Of a DNA stretch of 64,000 nt, positions 23,399 to 35,451 are shown in pieces. The position numbers and the translations under genes were made by a program. Every line of letters begins with the position of its first letter. Within the stretch, counting starts at the first letter, position 1. Source of the stretch: an uncultured Microbacteriaceae bacterium (GTDB lineage: Bacteria; Actinomycetota; Actinomycetes; Actinomycetales; Microbacteriaceae); assembly GCA_903859205.1 (NCBI GenBank), contig CAIOLM010000027.1, positions 44,138-108,137 on the forward strand, given 5' to 3'. Below the pieces are notes generated by a model. It was not told the DNA's origin, ran no database searches, and was given only the letters and a program-made list of their open reading frames with translations.

Positions 23399-24960
23399 CC
23401 GAACACATGAGCCTTTCTGAGGGCGCTGCCCGCGTGCGCCGCGGCCCGATCAAGATTGTCGACACCAGCATTCGCGACGGCAACCAGAGCTTGTGGGGCG
23501 TTGCTGGCATCACCACCGGCATGGTCGAAGCCATGGGTCCGATTTACGAGCGCATGGGCCTGGCAGCCCTCGACTTCACCAGCTCGACGCACCTCAATAT
23601 GGGCGTGAAGTTCCATGGGGAGAACCCGTGGGAGCGCATCGCTCGCATGCGAGCCGCCGCCCCGAACCTGCACCTGTCGTGCATCACCACGGGCATGCGG
23701 TTCATGTCATGGGAGAAGGCCGATGAATCCGTTTTTCGCATGTCCCTGCGCGTCATGGCCCGCCACGGTCTGAGCCGTCTCATGATCGCCGAGCCGATGA
23801 ATGACATCGAGCAGACCATCAAGGTTGCCGAGTGGGCTAAGCAGGAGGGCCTTGCGCAGGTCATGGCCGGCGTTGTCTTTACTGAGAGCCCCGTGCACAC
23901 CGACGAGAAGTATCGTGCGGCAACGCGCGCCTACAACGCCTCGGAGTTCATCGACACGGTTTATCTCAAAGACCCGGGCGGCCTGCTCACCGCTGAGCGC
24001 ACCCGCGAGCTCATCCCGATGATGCGTGCCGAACTACCGAATAAGACTCTCGAGCTGCACAGCCACTGCACGACCGGTGCCGCACCGCACCTGTACCTCG
24101 TGGCAGCCGAGCTTGGCGTTGACGTGCTGCACACGGGTCTTGGTCCGCTCTCAAACGGCACCGCTCAGCCGAGCCTCGAGAATCTGCTCACCAACCTCGA
24201 CACGCTTGGAATCGAGGTCGACATCGATCGCGAAGCCGTGGCCGAAGGTGCCGCCCTGCTGCACGAGTTCGCGAAGGCGCAGGGGCTTGCTCCTGGCGCG
24301 CCGCACGAATACGACCTGTCGTTCCACCAGCACCAGGTGCCCGGCGGCATGATGGGCACGATGAAGCGCCAGCTTGCCGAAATTGGCATGTCGGATGCCC
24401 TTCCCGCCGTAATCGCCGAGGCCGGTCGAGTTCGCGCTGACCTGGGTTACCCGATCATGGTCACTCCGTTCAGCCAGTTCGTCGGCAGCCAAGCGCTGAT
24501 GAACGTCCTGGCCGAAAAGAGTGGTCAGAAGCGGTACAGTCGCATCCCCGATGAGGTACTCAAGTTTGTTCTCGGACACTTCGGTACCCCCGAAGGACCA
24601 ATCTCGCCCGAGGTGCTCGAGAAGGTTGCAGCTCTGCCTCGCACCGCAGAGTTCTCTGTTCCCAAGGTCGAGCGCACGCTGGCAGAACTGCACGCCGAGT
24701 ACGCCGCAAAGTTCGGTCGTGACCTCACCGAAGAAGAAATGCTGCTTCGTATCGTGATGCCGGAAGACCAGGCTGAAATCGCCATCAACGCAGCTCCTGC
24801 GCCAGCCTGGACCGGTTCTCGTTCAGCGAGAAAGACCTCCTCGGGTTCGGTCACCAGTGTCGCATCCTTTATTGAGGCAGCGAACGCGCTCCCCAACTGG
24901 AAGCACCTCAACGTGAACTTCAACGGCGAGTCGATTCGACTGAACCGCACCAACCCCTAA
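23395..24960 (+). CDS. Biotin-dependent carboxyltransferase, OadA/pyruvate carboxylase-like (HMGL barrel)
   Basis: 521 residues from the ATG at 23395 with AAGGAG upstream. An HMGL-type TIM barrel (about residues 18-300) and a PYC/OADA-type C-domain (about 310-470) match oxaloacetate decarboxylase alpha and the carboxyltransferase of pyruvate carboxylase. Metal and catalytic positions are kept: Asp in DTSIRDGNQS, the carbamylated-type Lys in LKDPGG, and the metal His pair in HSHCTTG. Substitutions stand out: RDAHQS is RDGNQS, KDMAG is KDPGG, and HTHDT is HSHCT. They lie at the active site and suggest an acceptor other than pyruvate. A short C-terminal tail lacks a biotin domain, which is on the separate carrier protein. 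Confidence 0.87.
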   Translation: MTEHMSLSEGAARVRRGPIKIVDTSIRDGNQSLWGVAGITTGMVEAMGPIYERMGLAALDFTSSTHLNMGVKFHGENPWERIARMRAAAPNLHLSCITTGMRFMSWEKADESVFRMSLRVMARHGLSRLMIAEPMNDIEQTIKVAEWAKQEGLAQVMAGVVFTESPVHTDEKYRAATRAYNASEFIDTVYLKDPGGLLTAERTRELIPMMRAELPNKTLELHSHCTTGAAPHLYLVAAELGVDVLHTGLGPLSNGTAQPSLENLLTNLDTLGIEVDIDREAVAEGAALLHEFAKAQGLAPGAPHEYDLSFHQHQVPGGMMGTMKRQLAEIGMSDALPAVIAEAGRVRADLGYPIMVTPFSQFVGSQALMNVLAEKSGQKRYSRIPDEVLKFVLGHFGTPEGPISPEVLEKVAALPRTAEFSVPKVERTLAELHAEYAAKFGRDLTEEEMLLRIVMPEDQAEIAINAAPAPAWTGSRSARKTSSGSVTSVASFIEAANALPNWKHLNVNFNGESIRLNRTNP

Positions 24961-24967
24961 GGACACC

Positions 24968-25861
24968 ATGACCACCGCAGAAAACATCAAGCGTCTCGCC
25001 CACACCAACGGCGTGATGTTCGACATCGACGGATGCTTGGTCATCTCGGATGGCCCCGCAGGCCAAGACGGCCGCGTGCTTGAGGGCGCTGCCGAGGCGA
25101 TCGAGTACATGAAGTCGAGTGGACGCAAGTACTGCGTCTACACGAACGGCACGGCCCAGAAGCCCACCGACATCGCCGAGCACCTGCGCTCGATGGGTAT
25201 CAACGTTCCTGACGAGCTCGTCCTTACCCCCGCGGTCGTCGCGGCAGAGGTCATCAAAGACACCTACGGCGACAAGCCGATCATGCTATTCGGCGGCGAA
25301 GGAATGCTGCACGACTTCAAGAAGCGTGGAGTCAACCTCGTCGACATCGAGGCCGCTATTAAGGGCTCGAAGCCGGATGTTGCCGCTGTAGTTGTGGGCT
25401 GGGACACCGACTTTGGTAAGAACAAGATTCAGATTGCGGCCGAGGCGATTCTCGCCGGCGCAGACCTGTACTGCACGAGCTTCTCCCCCGCTTTTGCCTC
25501 GAAAGACCGCCTGAACGTGGGCGTCTCCGGCTTCATCACCGCTGGGCTGCTCTTCGTGACAGAAACCACCAAGTTCGAAATTCTGGGCAAGCCTTCGCAG
25601 CACTCGATGAATATCATCAGCCGTGTGCTCGATGTGCCCATCCCCGAGATCTTGGTGATCGGTGACGACATCATTCTTGAAGCCTCGATGGCCCGCAAGG
25701 CTGGCGCGTTTGCTGGTGTCGTGCTCACCGGAACCAGCAAGCAGAAGGATGTTGACGCCGCCAGCGCAGATGTCGCTCCGGAACTTGTGATTCAGAGCAT
25801 GACCGAGTTCGTCGACCTGTTCACGCAGGCTGATGCGCAATACCGTCAGACTGCGAACTAA
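24968..25861 (+). CDS. HAD-superfamily phosphatase, NagD/HAD-IIA type
   Basis: 297 residues, 7 bases after the transferase gene. HAD motifs: FDIDG (nucleophile Asp at about 19, acid Asp at 21), motif II VYTNGTA, motif III Lys in LGKPSQHSM, and motif IV VIGDDIILEASMA. A cap domain lies between motifs II and III, as in NagD, AraL and p-nitrophenyl phosphatases. Motif IV has Glu where many relatives have a second Asp. In this operon it could hydrolyse a phosphorylated intermediate or by-product made by the phosphohistidine-domain protein. That role is inference; NagD-like enzymes are generally promiscuous. Confidence 0.85.
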   Translation: MTTAENIKRLAHTNGVMFDIDGCLVISDGPAGQDGRVLEGAAEAIEYMKSSGRKYCVYTNGTAQKPTDIAEHLRSMGINVPDELVLTPAVVAAEVIKDTYGDKPIMLFGGEGMLHDFKKRGVNLVDIEAAIKGSKPDVAAVVVGWDTDFGKNKIQIAAEAILAGADLYCTSFSPAFASKDRLNVGVSGFITAGLLFVTETTKFEILGKPSQHSMNIISRVLDVPIPEILVIGDDIILEASMARKAGAFAGVVLTGTSKQKDVDAASADVAPELVIQSMTEFVDLFTQADAQYRQTAN

Positions 25862-25924
25862 TTTTGTTCGATTTGCGCACGTGAGCGCATCCGATTTGCA
25901 TCACGTCATCACGAAGGAGTGATC

Positions 25925-26677
25925 ATGGGAAATTTCGATAAGCACGTTGCACTGGTGAGTGGAGCAGGCTCAGGGCTTGGCAAGACCATCGCCCTCGAAC
26001 TCGGCGCAGAAGGTGCCGCCGTCGTCGCCACCGACATCAACCTTGAGACCGCCCAAGCCACGGCAGCAGCGATCGTGGCCGCTGGCGGTCGCGCCATTGC
26101 GGTCAAGCACAACACGACTTCTCTCGCCGAAAACGAGGCGGCCGTTGCGGCAGCCGTCAAGGAATACGGCAAGTTGACCCTGGCCGTCAACAACGCCGGC
26201 ATCGGCGACCCTGCCGCATTCATCGGCGAGATGGATATGGCCCAGTGGGACCACATGATCAACGTCAACCTCAACGGTGTTGCCTACGCCATGCGCCACG
26301 AGATCCCCGCGATCAAGGCTGCCGGGGGTGGCGCCATCGTGAATATGGCTTCGATTCTTGGCACGATTGGTGTCGTCGGCGTTCCCGCCGGGTATACGGC
26401 TGCCAAGCACGCCGTTGTTGGACTGACAAAGCAGGCCGCCCTCGAGTATGCCGCTGACGGTATTCGCGTGAACTCCGTTGGCCCGGCCTTTATCAAAACC
26501 CCACTTCTGAACAACCTGCCACCCGAGGCGCAGGCAGCGCTGGCCGCTGAGCACCCGCTGGGACGCTTGGGAGAACCCGAGGAGGTGTCCGCGCTCGTGT
26601 GCTTCCTACTCTCAGACAGGGCTAGCTTCATCACGGGCAGCTACAACCTCGTCGATGGCGGCTACACCGCAAGGTAG
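25925..26677 (+). CDS. Short-chain dehydrogenase/reductase (classical SDR)
   Basis: 250 residues from the ATG at 25925 with GGAG 5 bases upstream. Classical SDR elements are the NAD(P) loop SGAGSGLGKTIA, NNAG, the catalytic Ser in NMASILGTIG, and YTAAK. ATDINLETAQ, with an acidic residue after beta strand 2, favours NAD+ over NADP+. A 63-base gap separates it from the phosphatase gene, so it could be last in the operon or have its own promoter. A secondary-alcohol dehydrogenase role, such as 2-propanol to acetone, would complete a pathway with the upstream genes, but SDR substrate cannot be read from sequence. Confidence 0.9.
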   Translation: MGNFDKHVALVSGAGSGLGKTIALELGAEGAAVVATDINLETAQATAAAIVAAGGRAIAVKHNTTSLAENEAAVAAAVKEYGKLTLAVNNAGIGDPAAFIGEMDMAQWDHMINVNLNGVAYAMRHEIPAIKAAGGGAIVNMASILGTIGVVGVPAGYTAAKHAVVGLTKQAALEYAADGIRVNSVGPAFIKTPLLNNLPPEAQAALAAEHPLGRLGEPEEVSALVCFLLSDRASFITGSYNLVDGGYTAR

Positions 26678-26689
26678 CCAGCCACAACC

Positions 26690-26725
26690 AAAAGACCCGC
26701 CCTGTGTCTCCAGGGCGGGTCTTTT
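26690..26725 (+). terminator. Rho-independent terminator of the carboxylase operon
   Basis: A 15-bp stem (AAAAGACCCGCCCTG with CAGGGCGGGTCTTTT) with a 6-base loop, starting 13 bases after the SDR stop. It ends the plus-strand operon and, because of the A-run on the other side, can also end the convergent 54-residue membrane-protein gene. Confidence 0.93.
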
Positions 26726-26739
26726 CTTGAAGTGTGAGG

Positions 26740-26904
26740 TTAGTCGCGCATCCACTTGAACGGGATGGCGAGGCAAACAACGGCCAAGGTGACGCTGGCG
26801 CCGAAAATCCAGAAGCCATACTCGGGGTAGGTGAAAGCCTGAGCCATGCCCCAGAAGGACGCGATGAGCGTGAGGAAGGCGATGATGAACAGAATGACGC
26901 GCAC
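26740..26904 (-). CDS. Small two-helix membrane protein (54 residues)
   Basis: A short gene from a GTG at 26904 with AAGGAG 5 bases upstream. The translation starts VRVILFIIAFLTLIASFWG and ends VTLAVVCLAIPFKWMRD: two hydrophobic helices joined by a short aromatic loop (FTYPEYGFW), with basic residues at both termini. Good ribosome site, clean hydrophobicity pattern and a terminator just behind it all support a real gene. It lies 28 bases after the gatB stop on the same strand and may belong to the gatCAB transcript. Function unknown. Confidence 0.75.
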   Translation of the reverse strand: MRVILFIIAFLTLIASFWGMAQAFTYPEYGFWIFGASVTLAVVCLAIPFKWMRD

Positions 26905-26932
26905 GACTACTCCTTGATTTGTTCTGATGCCA

Positions 26933-28435
26933 TTATTGCGCAGTTGCGCGTTCGAGAATGAGTTCGCGTACGCGTGCCGCGTCAGCCTTGCCCTGCATGC
27001 CCTGCATGACAGCGCCGATTACAGCGCCGGCTGCCTGAACTTTGCCCTCGCGAATCTTTTCGAGCACATCCGGCTGAGCGGAAAGCGCCTTGTCAATGGC
27101 CTCAATGAGGGCTCCGTCGTCGCTCACGACGGCCAGACCCTGCTTCTCGACGACCTCACGCGGTGATCCCTCGCCAGCAATGACTGACTCGAGCACCTGG
27201 CGAGCCAGGCGGTCGGTCAGAATTCCCTCTTCGATGAGAACAGCGAGCTCGGCGACTTGCTCGGGCGTGACCAGAGTGTTGGCGTCGACATCGGCCGCGT
27301 TGGCCAAACGAGCAACCTCGCCCGTCCACCACTTGCGGGCGGCCTGCGGGGATGCCCCAGCCGCAACCGTGGCAGCAACCTCGGTCAGCAGGCCAGAGTT
27401 GTCGATGTCTTGGAACTCGAGGTCAGTGAAACCCCACTCGGCCTTGAGGCGACGACGACGCTCGACCGGCTTCTCAGGAAGCGCGGCCTTGAGCTCGGCA
27501 ATCAGCTCGGAGCTGGGCACAACCGGAAGCAGGTCAGGCTCAGGGAAATAACGGTAGTCGTCGGCGTCAGACTTAGGGCGACCGGCGCTCGTTGCCCCGG
27601 TGTCTTCATGCCAGTGGCGGGTCTCTTGAATGATGGTGCCGCCGTCGGCCAAAATCTGGGCCTGACGCTGAATCTCGTAGCGAACCGCACGCTCAACAGA
27701 ACGCAGGGAGTTCACGTTCTTGGTCTCGGTACGGGTTCCGAGCTTGTCAGAGCCACGGGGACGCAGCGAGACGTTGGCGTCGCAACGCAGGTTTCCGCGC
27801 TCCATCTTGGCGTCAGAGATGCCCAGCGCAAGCACGATGTCGCGAATGGTGGCGACATAGGCCTTGGCCAGCTCGGGAGCGTCGTGTTCTGCTCCCTCAA
27901 TCATGCGAGTGACGATCTCGACAAGCGGCACGCCAGCGCGGTTGTAGTCGACGAGCGAATACTCAGCGCCCTGAATGCGACCCGTCGAGCCTCCGACGTG
28001 AGTCAGCTTGCCGGCGTCTTCTTCCATGTGCGCCCGCTCAATATCGATCTGAAAAATGCGACCGTTCGGCAGTTCAACCTCAACGTTGCCGTTGATGGCA
28101 ATCGGCTCATCGAACTGCGAGATCTGGTAGTTCTTGGCCAGGTCGGGGTAGAAGTAGTTCTTGCGTGCGAACGACGACGACGGCGCGATGTCGCAGTCGA
28201 GGGCCAGACCCAGGCTGATCGAGTAGCGGACTGCCTGCTCGTTCACGACCGGCAGCGAGCCAGGCAAACCGAGACACACCGGGGTGACGTTGGTGTTGGG
28301 CTCAGCTCCGAAGTTGTTTGGCGCCGAAGAGAACATCTTGGTCTCGGTCGAGAGCTCGACGTGCACCTCGAAGCCGAGAACGGGCTCGAAAAGCTCCAGG
28401 GCCTTGTCGTAATCCATCAGTTTGGCCTTGCTCAT
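26933..28435 (-). CDS. gatB: Asp-tRNA(Asn)/Glu-tRNA(Gln) amidotransferase subunit B
   Basis: 500 residues from the ATG at 28435, which overlaps the gatA stop (ATGA). It contains the GatB cradle ([43 protein letters not shown]) and the C-terminal YqeY-like tail domain that contacts the tRNA. With GatA and GatC it converts misacylated Glu-tRNA(Gln) (and Asp-tRNA(Asn)) to the correct form, as expected in an actinobacterium without glutaminyl-tRNA synthetase. Length is normal. Confidence 0.97.
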   Translation of the reverse strand: MSKAKLMDYDKALELFEPVLGFEVHVELSTETKMFSSAPNNFGAEPNTNVTPVCLGLPGSLPVVNEQAVRYSISLGLALDCDIAPSSSFARKNYFYPDLAKNYQISQFDEPIAINGNVEVELPNGRIFQIDIERAHMEEDAGKLTHVGGSTGRIQGAEYSLVDYNRAGVPLVEIVTRMIEGAEHDAPELAKAYVATIRDIVLALGISDAKMERGNLRCDANVSLRPRGSDKLGTRTETKNVNSLRSVERAVRYEIQRQAQILADGGTIIQETRHWHEDTGATSAGRPKSDADDYRYFPEPDLLPVVPSSELIAELKAALPEKPVERRRRLKAEWGFTDLEFQDIDNSGLLTEVAATVAAGASPQAARKWWTGEVARLANAADVDANTLVTPEQVAELAVLIEEGILTDRLARQVLESVIAGEGSPREVVEKQGLAVVSDDGALIEAIDKALSAQPDVLEKIREGKVQAAGAVIGAVMQGMQGKADAARVRELILERATAQ

Positions 28436-29940
28436 CGCGCTCCTACCTTCAGAGCGGGTGCTTGGCTCAGCAGAGTGTGACCCCACTTGTCGACCAAAAG
28501 CTGTTCAAGTGCGCCACCGACGTTGTACAGGCGGGCATCCTCGCGGGCAGGCGCCAGGAACTGGATGCCCACGGGCAGTCCGTCTTCGTCGGCGAGACCT
28601 GCGGGCAGGCTGATTCCGGGGATGCCGGCGAGGTTGGCCGGGATGGTGGCGAGGTCGCCGCGCCACATCTCGAGGGGGTCATCCAGCTGTTCGCCGAGCT
28701 TCCACGCGGTGGTGGGAGCGGTCGGAGAAGCGATGACATCGACCTTCTCGAATCCGGCGGCGAAGTCGCGCTGCACGAGGGTGCGCACCTTCTGTGCACT
28801 GCCGTAGTAGGCGTCGTAGTAACCGGCAGAAAGTGCGTAGGTGCCCAGAATGATTCGGCGCTTGACCTCGGCGCCGAAGCCGGCCTCACGGGTAGCGCTC
28901 ATGACCTGCTCGACGGTTCCGCCACCTTCAGGCGTGACGCGCAGGCCGAAGCGAACGGAGTCAAACTTGGCGAGGTTGCTCGAGGCCTCAGCGGGAAGAA
29001 TCAGGTAGTAGGCGGCGACTGCGTGCTCAAGGCTCGGCAGACTGAGCTCGACGATTTCGGCGCCGTTGGCCTCGAGAAGAGCGATTGCCTCGTGGAAGCG
29101 AGCCAGAACGCCGGGCTGGAAGCCCTCACCATCGAGCTGGCTGACAACACCGATGCGCAGGCCCTTGACGTTGGCGTTGCGCACGGCCTCTGCCATAGAA
29201 GGCCACTCGTGCTTGAGCGAGGTTGAGTCGTGGCGGTCGTGACCGGCAATGATGTCGTGCAGCATGGCTGCGTCGAGAACGTTGCGCGTTACCGGGCCGA
29301 TCTGGTCGAGCGAGCTAGCCAGAGCGATGGCTCCGTAACGGCTGACACCACCGTAGGTGGGCTTGATGCCAACGGTTCCGGTGACGTGTGCAGGCTGACG
29401 AATAGAGCCACCGGTGTCAGAACCGAGAGCGAGAGGAGCTTCGAACGCGGCCACGGCTGCAGCCGAGCCTCCGCCGGAACCACCGGGAATTCGGTCGAGG
29501 TCCCACGGGTTGCGCGTCGGGCCGTATGCCGAGTGCTCGGTCGAAGATCCCATGGCGAACTCATCCATGTTGGTCTTACCAAGCGGAACCAGACCGGCCT
29601 CACGCAACTTGGTCACGGGAGTGGCGTCGTAGGGACTCACCCAGCCTTCGAGGATCTTCGATCCGGCAGTGGAAGGCATGTCGGTGGTGACCAGAACGTC
29701 TTTGATGGCAACAGGAATGCCGTCGAGAGCATTGAGCGCGGCACCGGCAGCGCGGCGCTTGTCGGAGGCAGCCGCGGCGGCGAGCGAAACCTCGGCGTTG
29801 ACGTGCAGGAAAGCGTGAACATCCGTGTCGACGGCGGCAATGCGGTCGAGGTGGGCCTGCGTGATTTCGACGCTGGATGCACTGCCATCGGCAAGAGCGG
29901 TGGCTAGTTCAGCGGCGGTGTGGTGAATGAGCTCGGACAT
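28432..29940 (-). CDS. gatA: Asp-tRNA(Asn)/Glu-tRNA(Gln) amidotransferase subunit A
   Basis: 502 residues, an amidase-signature enzyme releasing ammonia from glutamine for GatB. The Ser-Ser-Lys triad region is visible: Lys in [12 protein letters not shown] and the Gly/Ser-rich signature [13 protein letters not shown] followed by [13 protein letters not shown]. It overlaps gatC by one base (TAATG) and gatB by four, so the three subunits are translationally coupled. Confidence 0.97.
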   Translation of the reverse strand: MSELIHHTAAELATALADGSASSVEITQAHLDRIAAVDTDVHAFLHVNAEVSLAAAAASDKRRAAGAALNALDGIPVAIKDVLVTTDMPSTAGSKILEGWVSPYDATPVTKLREAGLVPLGKTNMDEFAMGSSTEHSAYGPTRNPWDLDRIPGGSGGGSAAAVAAFEAPLALGSDTGGSIRQPAHVTGTVGIKPTYGGVSRYGAIALASSLDQIGPVTRNVLDAAMLHDIIAGHDRHDSTSLKHEWPSMAEAVRNANVKGLRIGVVSQLDGEGFQPGVLARFHEAIALLEANGAEIVELSLPSLEHAVAAYYLILPAEASSNLAKFDSVRFGLRVTPEGGGTVEQVMSATREAGFGAEVKRRIILGTYALSAGYYDAYYGSAQKVRTLVQRDFAAGFEKVDVIASPTAPTTAWKLGEQLDDPLEMWRGDLATIPANLAGIPGISLPAGLADEDGLPVGIQFLAPAREDARLYNVGGALEQLLVDKWGHTLLSQAPALKVGAR

Positions 29941-30242
29941 TACTGTTCCTCCCCCAAAATCGCAGAAACCTTGAAGCGGCTACCGTCATGCTCCGGAGCC
30001 GAGGCCAGGGCCTGCTCTGGCGTGAGCACGTCGTCGGTGACGACATCTTCGCGATAGACGTTGCTCAGCGGAATCGGGTGACTCGTAGCCGGCGTGTCAG
30101 CGTCGACGGCGCTGGTGACCTGGGCCACCACATCCACGATCTGGCTGAGTTCAGCGGTGAGTGCCGTCACTTCGGCGTCGGTCAGGGCGATACGAGCTAG
30201 GCCAGCGAGGTGGCGAACGCTCTCTTCAGAGATGTCAGACAT
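29940..30242 (-). CDS. gatC: Asp-tRNA(Asn)/Glu-tRNA(Gln) amidotransferase subunit C
   Basis: 100 residues, the small scaffold subunit that wraps GatA and GatB. The start [20 protein letters not shown] is typical of GatC (V..LA.LARI.L...E). First gene of gatCAB; its promoter must lie in the 92 bases shared with the divergent XRE regulator. Confidence 0.95.
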   Translation of the reverse strand: MSDISEESVRHLAGLARIALTDAEVTALTAELSQIVDVVAQVTSAVDADTPATSHPIPLSNVYREDVVTDDVLTPEQALASAPEHDGSRFKVSAILGEEQ

Positions 30243-30287
30243 AACTCCCCAAGTTTACTGGGCGGGCGCCAACGAGACGCGCCGAGA

Positions 30288-30333
30288 TGTAAAGCAGGCT
30301 TGACATGAAGCGATATGTAAAGGATGCTTTACA
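30288..30333. promoter_or_regulatory. Two 18-bp palindromic operators for the XRE regulator
   Basis: TGTAAAGGATGCTTTACA (30316-30333) is a near-perfect palindrome. A related copy, TGTAAAGCAGGCTTGACA, lies at 30288-30305. Their centres are 28 bases apart. The second copy ends one base before the regulator's ATG and covers its ribosome site, while a TTGACA -35-like hexamer (30300-30305) overlaps the first. This layout suits autorepression by the HTH protein, possibly also touching the divergent gatC promoter. Confidence 0.7.
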
Positions 30334-30334
30334 C

Positions 30335-30515
30335 ATGCAAAGCATTCTGCGCGATCTTCGGGGCAAGGCAAACCTGTCTCAGGCGGATTTGGCCGACAAG
30401 TTGGGCGTCTCGCGCCAAACGATCAACGCCATTGAAACCGAGCGGTACTCCCCCTCACTCGAGCTCGCTATTCACATCGCCCGTTTTTTCAACACCACCG
30501 TAGAAGAGGTTTTCC

Positions 30516-30526
<11 letters not shown>
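30335..30526 (+). CDS. XRE-family HTH regulator (YozG/YvaO-like, small)
   Basis: 63 residues from the ATG at 30335. An upstream ATG at 30305 would place the operator inside the coding region and is less likely. The protein is almost wholly a Cro/C1-type helix-turn-helix: LRGKANLSQADLADKLGVSRQTINAIETERYSPSLELAIHIA, ending FNTTVEEVFHVD, as in the common small regulators that pair with a membrane protein. Its 3' end overlaps the next gene by 11 bases, a conserved feature of such pairs. It probably binds the two palindromes at 30288-30333. Confidence 0.88.
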
Positions 30527-34215
<3,689 letters not shown>

Positions 34216-34247
34216 GAATCAAGTTTAAGCGCGCGGACTGACGAGAA

Positions 34248-35414
34248 TTACGCGGATGCGGCGCGGGCGCGTTCAACCACGGCCGGCAGCGCACTCACCA
34301 GCGCGTCAACATCGGCCGCGGTGGTCGTGTGGCCGAGCGTGATGCGCAGCGGGCTTGACGCAGCCTTCTCGTCGAGACCCATGGCCAGCAGCACGTGTGA
34401 AGCACGCTCGACGCCTGCTTGGCAAGCCGAGCCTGCAGACACTGAGATGCCGGCCTCGTCGAGCAGGTAAAGCATGTCTGCGCTCTTGGCGCCCTCAAAT
34501 CGAATGTTCACGTTGTTGGTCAGGCGCGCGTTGGGCGATCCACAGAGCACCGAACCAGAAACGCCAGACAGGATGCGCTGAGCACAGTCATCGCGAAGGG
34601 CGCTCAAGCGCTCCTCCGCTGTCGTGCGCTGCGCCAGAGCCTCGTCGATGGCAGCGGCCATGCTCACCGCGGCCGGCACGTCCAAGGTGCCACTGCGCAA
34701 CCCACGCTGCTGGCCACCGCCGTGAATCAGTGGCTCGACCGCAGCAGTGCGCGAAACGAAGAGCGCCCCCACCCCAGGAACCGAACCGACCTTGTGGCCA
34801 GAAACGCTCAAGGCGCTGACGCCGGGCAGCGTTCGCAGATCGATGAGCTCGTGTCCCCACACCGCAACCGCGTCGACGTGAAGCGGAATTCCCGCCAAGG
34901 CAGCCAGCTCGGCAATCGCGGAGATTGGCTGAACGGTTCCCACTTCGTTATTGGCCCACAGCGATGTCACCAGAGCGATGGTTTCGGGTTCGCGGGCGAG
35001 AGCAGCCTCAAGCACCGTCAGATCGACGCGGGCCTGCGCATCCACCGGAATCCACTCGATGACCGCACCTTCGTGCTTTTCGAGCCACTCGAGCGTGTCA
35101 AGGGTTGCGTGATGCTCGGCTGCCGTCGCAAGAATGCGCACGCGCGCAGCGCTGCCTCCCCGGCGAGCGCGGAACAAGCCGGTGATGCCGAGATTCACCG
35201 ATTCGGTGCCGCCCGAGGTAAAAACAACCTCAATCGGGTCACAGCCCAAAGACGCGGCAACGCGGATGCGCGCGCCATCGAGTAGTGCTCTTGCGGCCTG
35301 CCCGGAACGGTGTGTCGACGAGGGGTTTCCCGCCTGGGCTGTGGCTGCCACGAACGCATCAAGAGCAGTGGCGCGCACCGGCGCCGATGCTGCGTGATCG
35401 AGGTAGATAGCCAC
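34248..35414 (-). CDS. Cysteine desulfurase (NifS/IscS family)
   Basis: 388 residues from a GTG at 35414 with AGGGA 5 bases upstream. A class V PLP enzyme: YLDHAASAPVRATAL at the start, the PLP-binding Lys in SVSGHKVGSVPG and the persulfide Cys in SAGSACQAG. It takes sulfur from cysteine, and its position 32 bases upstream of mnmA makes it the likely sulfur donor for tRNA 2-thiouridine. It may also serve Fe-S assembly; no scaffold gene is nearby to support that. Confidence 0.93.
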   Translation of the reverse strand: MAIYLDHAASAPVRATALDAFVAATAQAGNPSSTHRSGQAARALLDGARIRVAASLGCDPIEVVFTSGGTESVNLGITGLFRARRGGSAARVRILATAAEHHATLDTLEWLEKHEGAVIEWIPVDAQARVDLTVLEAALAREPETIALVTSLWANNEVGTVQPISAIAELAALAGIPLHVDAVAVWGHELIDLRTLPGVSALSVSGHKVGSVPGVGALFVSRTAAVEPLIHGGGQQRGLRSGTLDVPAAVSMAAAIDEALAQRTTAEERLSALRDDCAQRILSGVSGSVLCGSPNARLTNNVNIRFEGAKSADMLYLLDEAGISVSAGSACQAGVERASHVLLAMGLDEKAASSPLRITLGHTTTAADVDALVSALPAVVERARAASA

Positions 35415-35451
35415 GAGAATCCCTAAACCCGGCACGACTCCGGGATAACAA

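Noticed and set aside
21546..24960. Reading the biotin genes as housekeeping acetyl-CoA or pyruvate carboxylase
   Set aside because: No AccA/AccD-type transferase is present, pyruvate carboxylase in actinobacteria is a single chain, and the transferase differs at active-site motifs. The flanking IclR, phosphohistidine and acetoacetyl-CoA synthetase genes point to a special pathway.
27257..28480. Plus-strand open frame of 407 codons opposite gatB
   Set aside because: gatB is unmistakable on the other strand; the antisense translation has no family resemblance.
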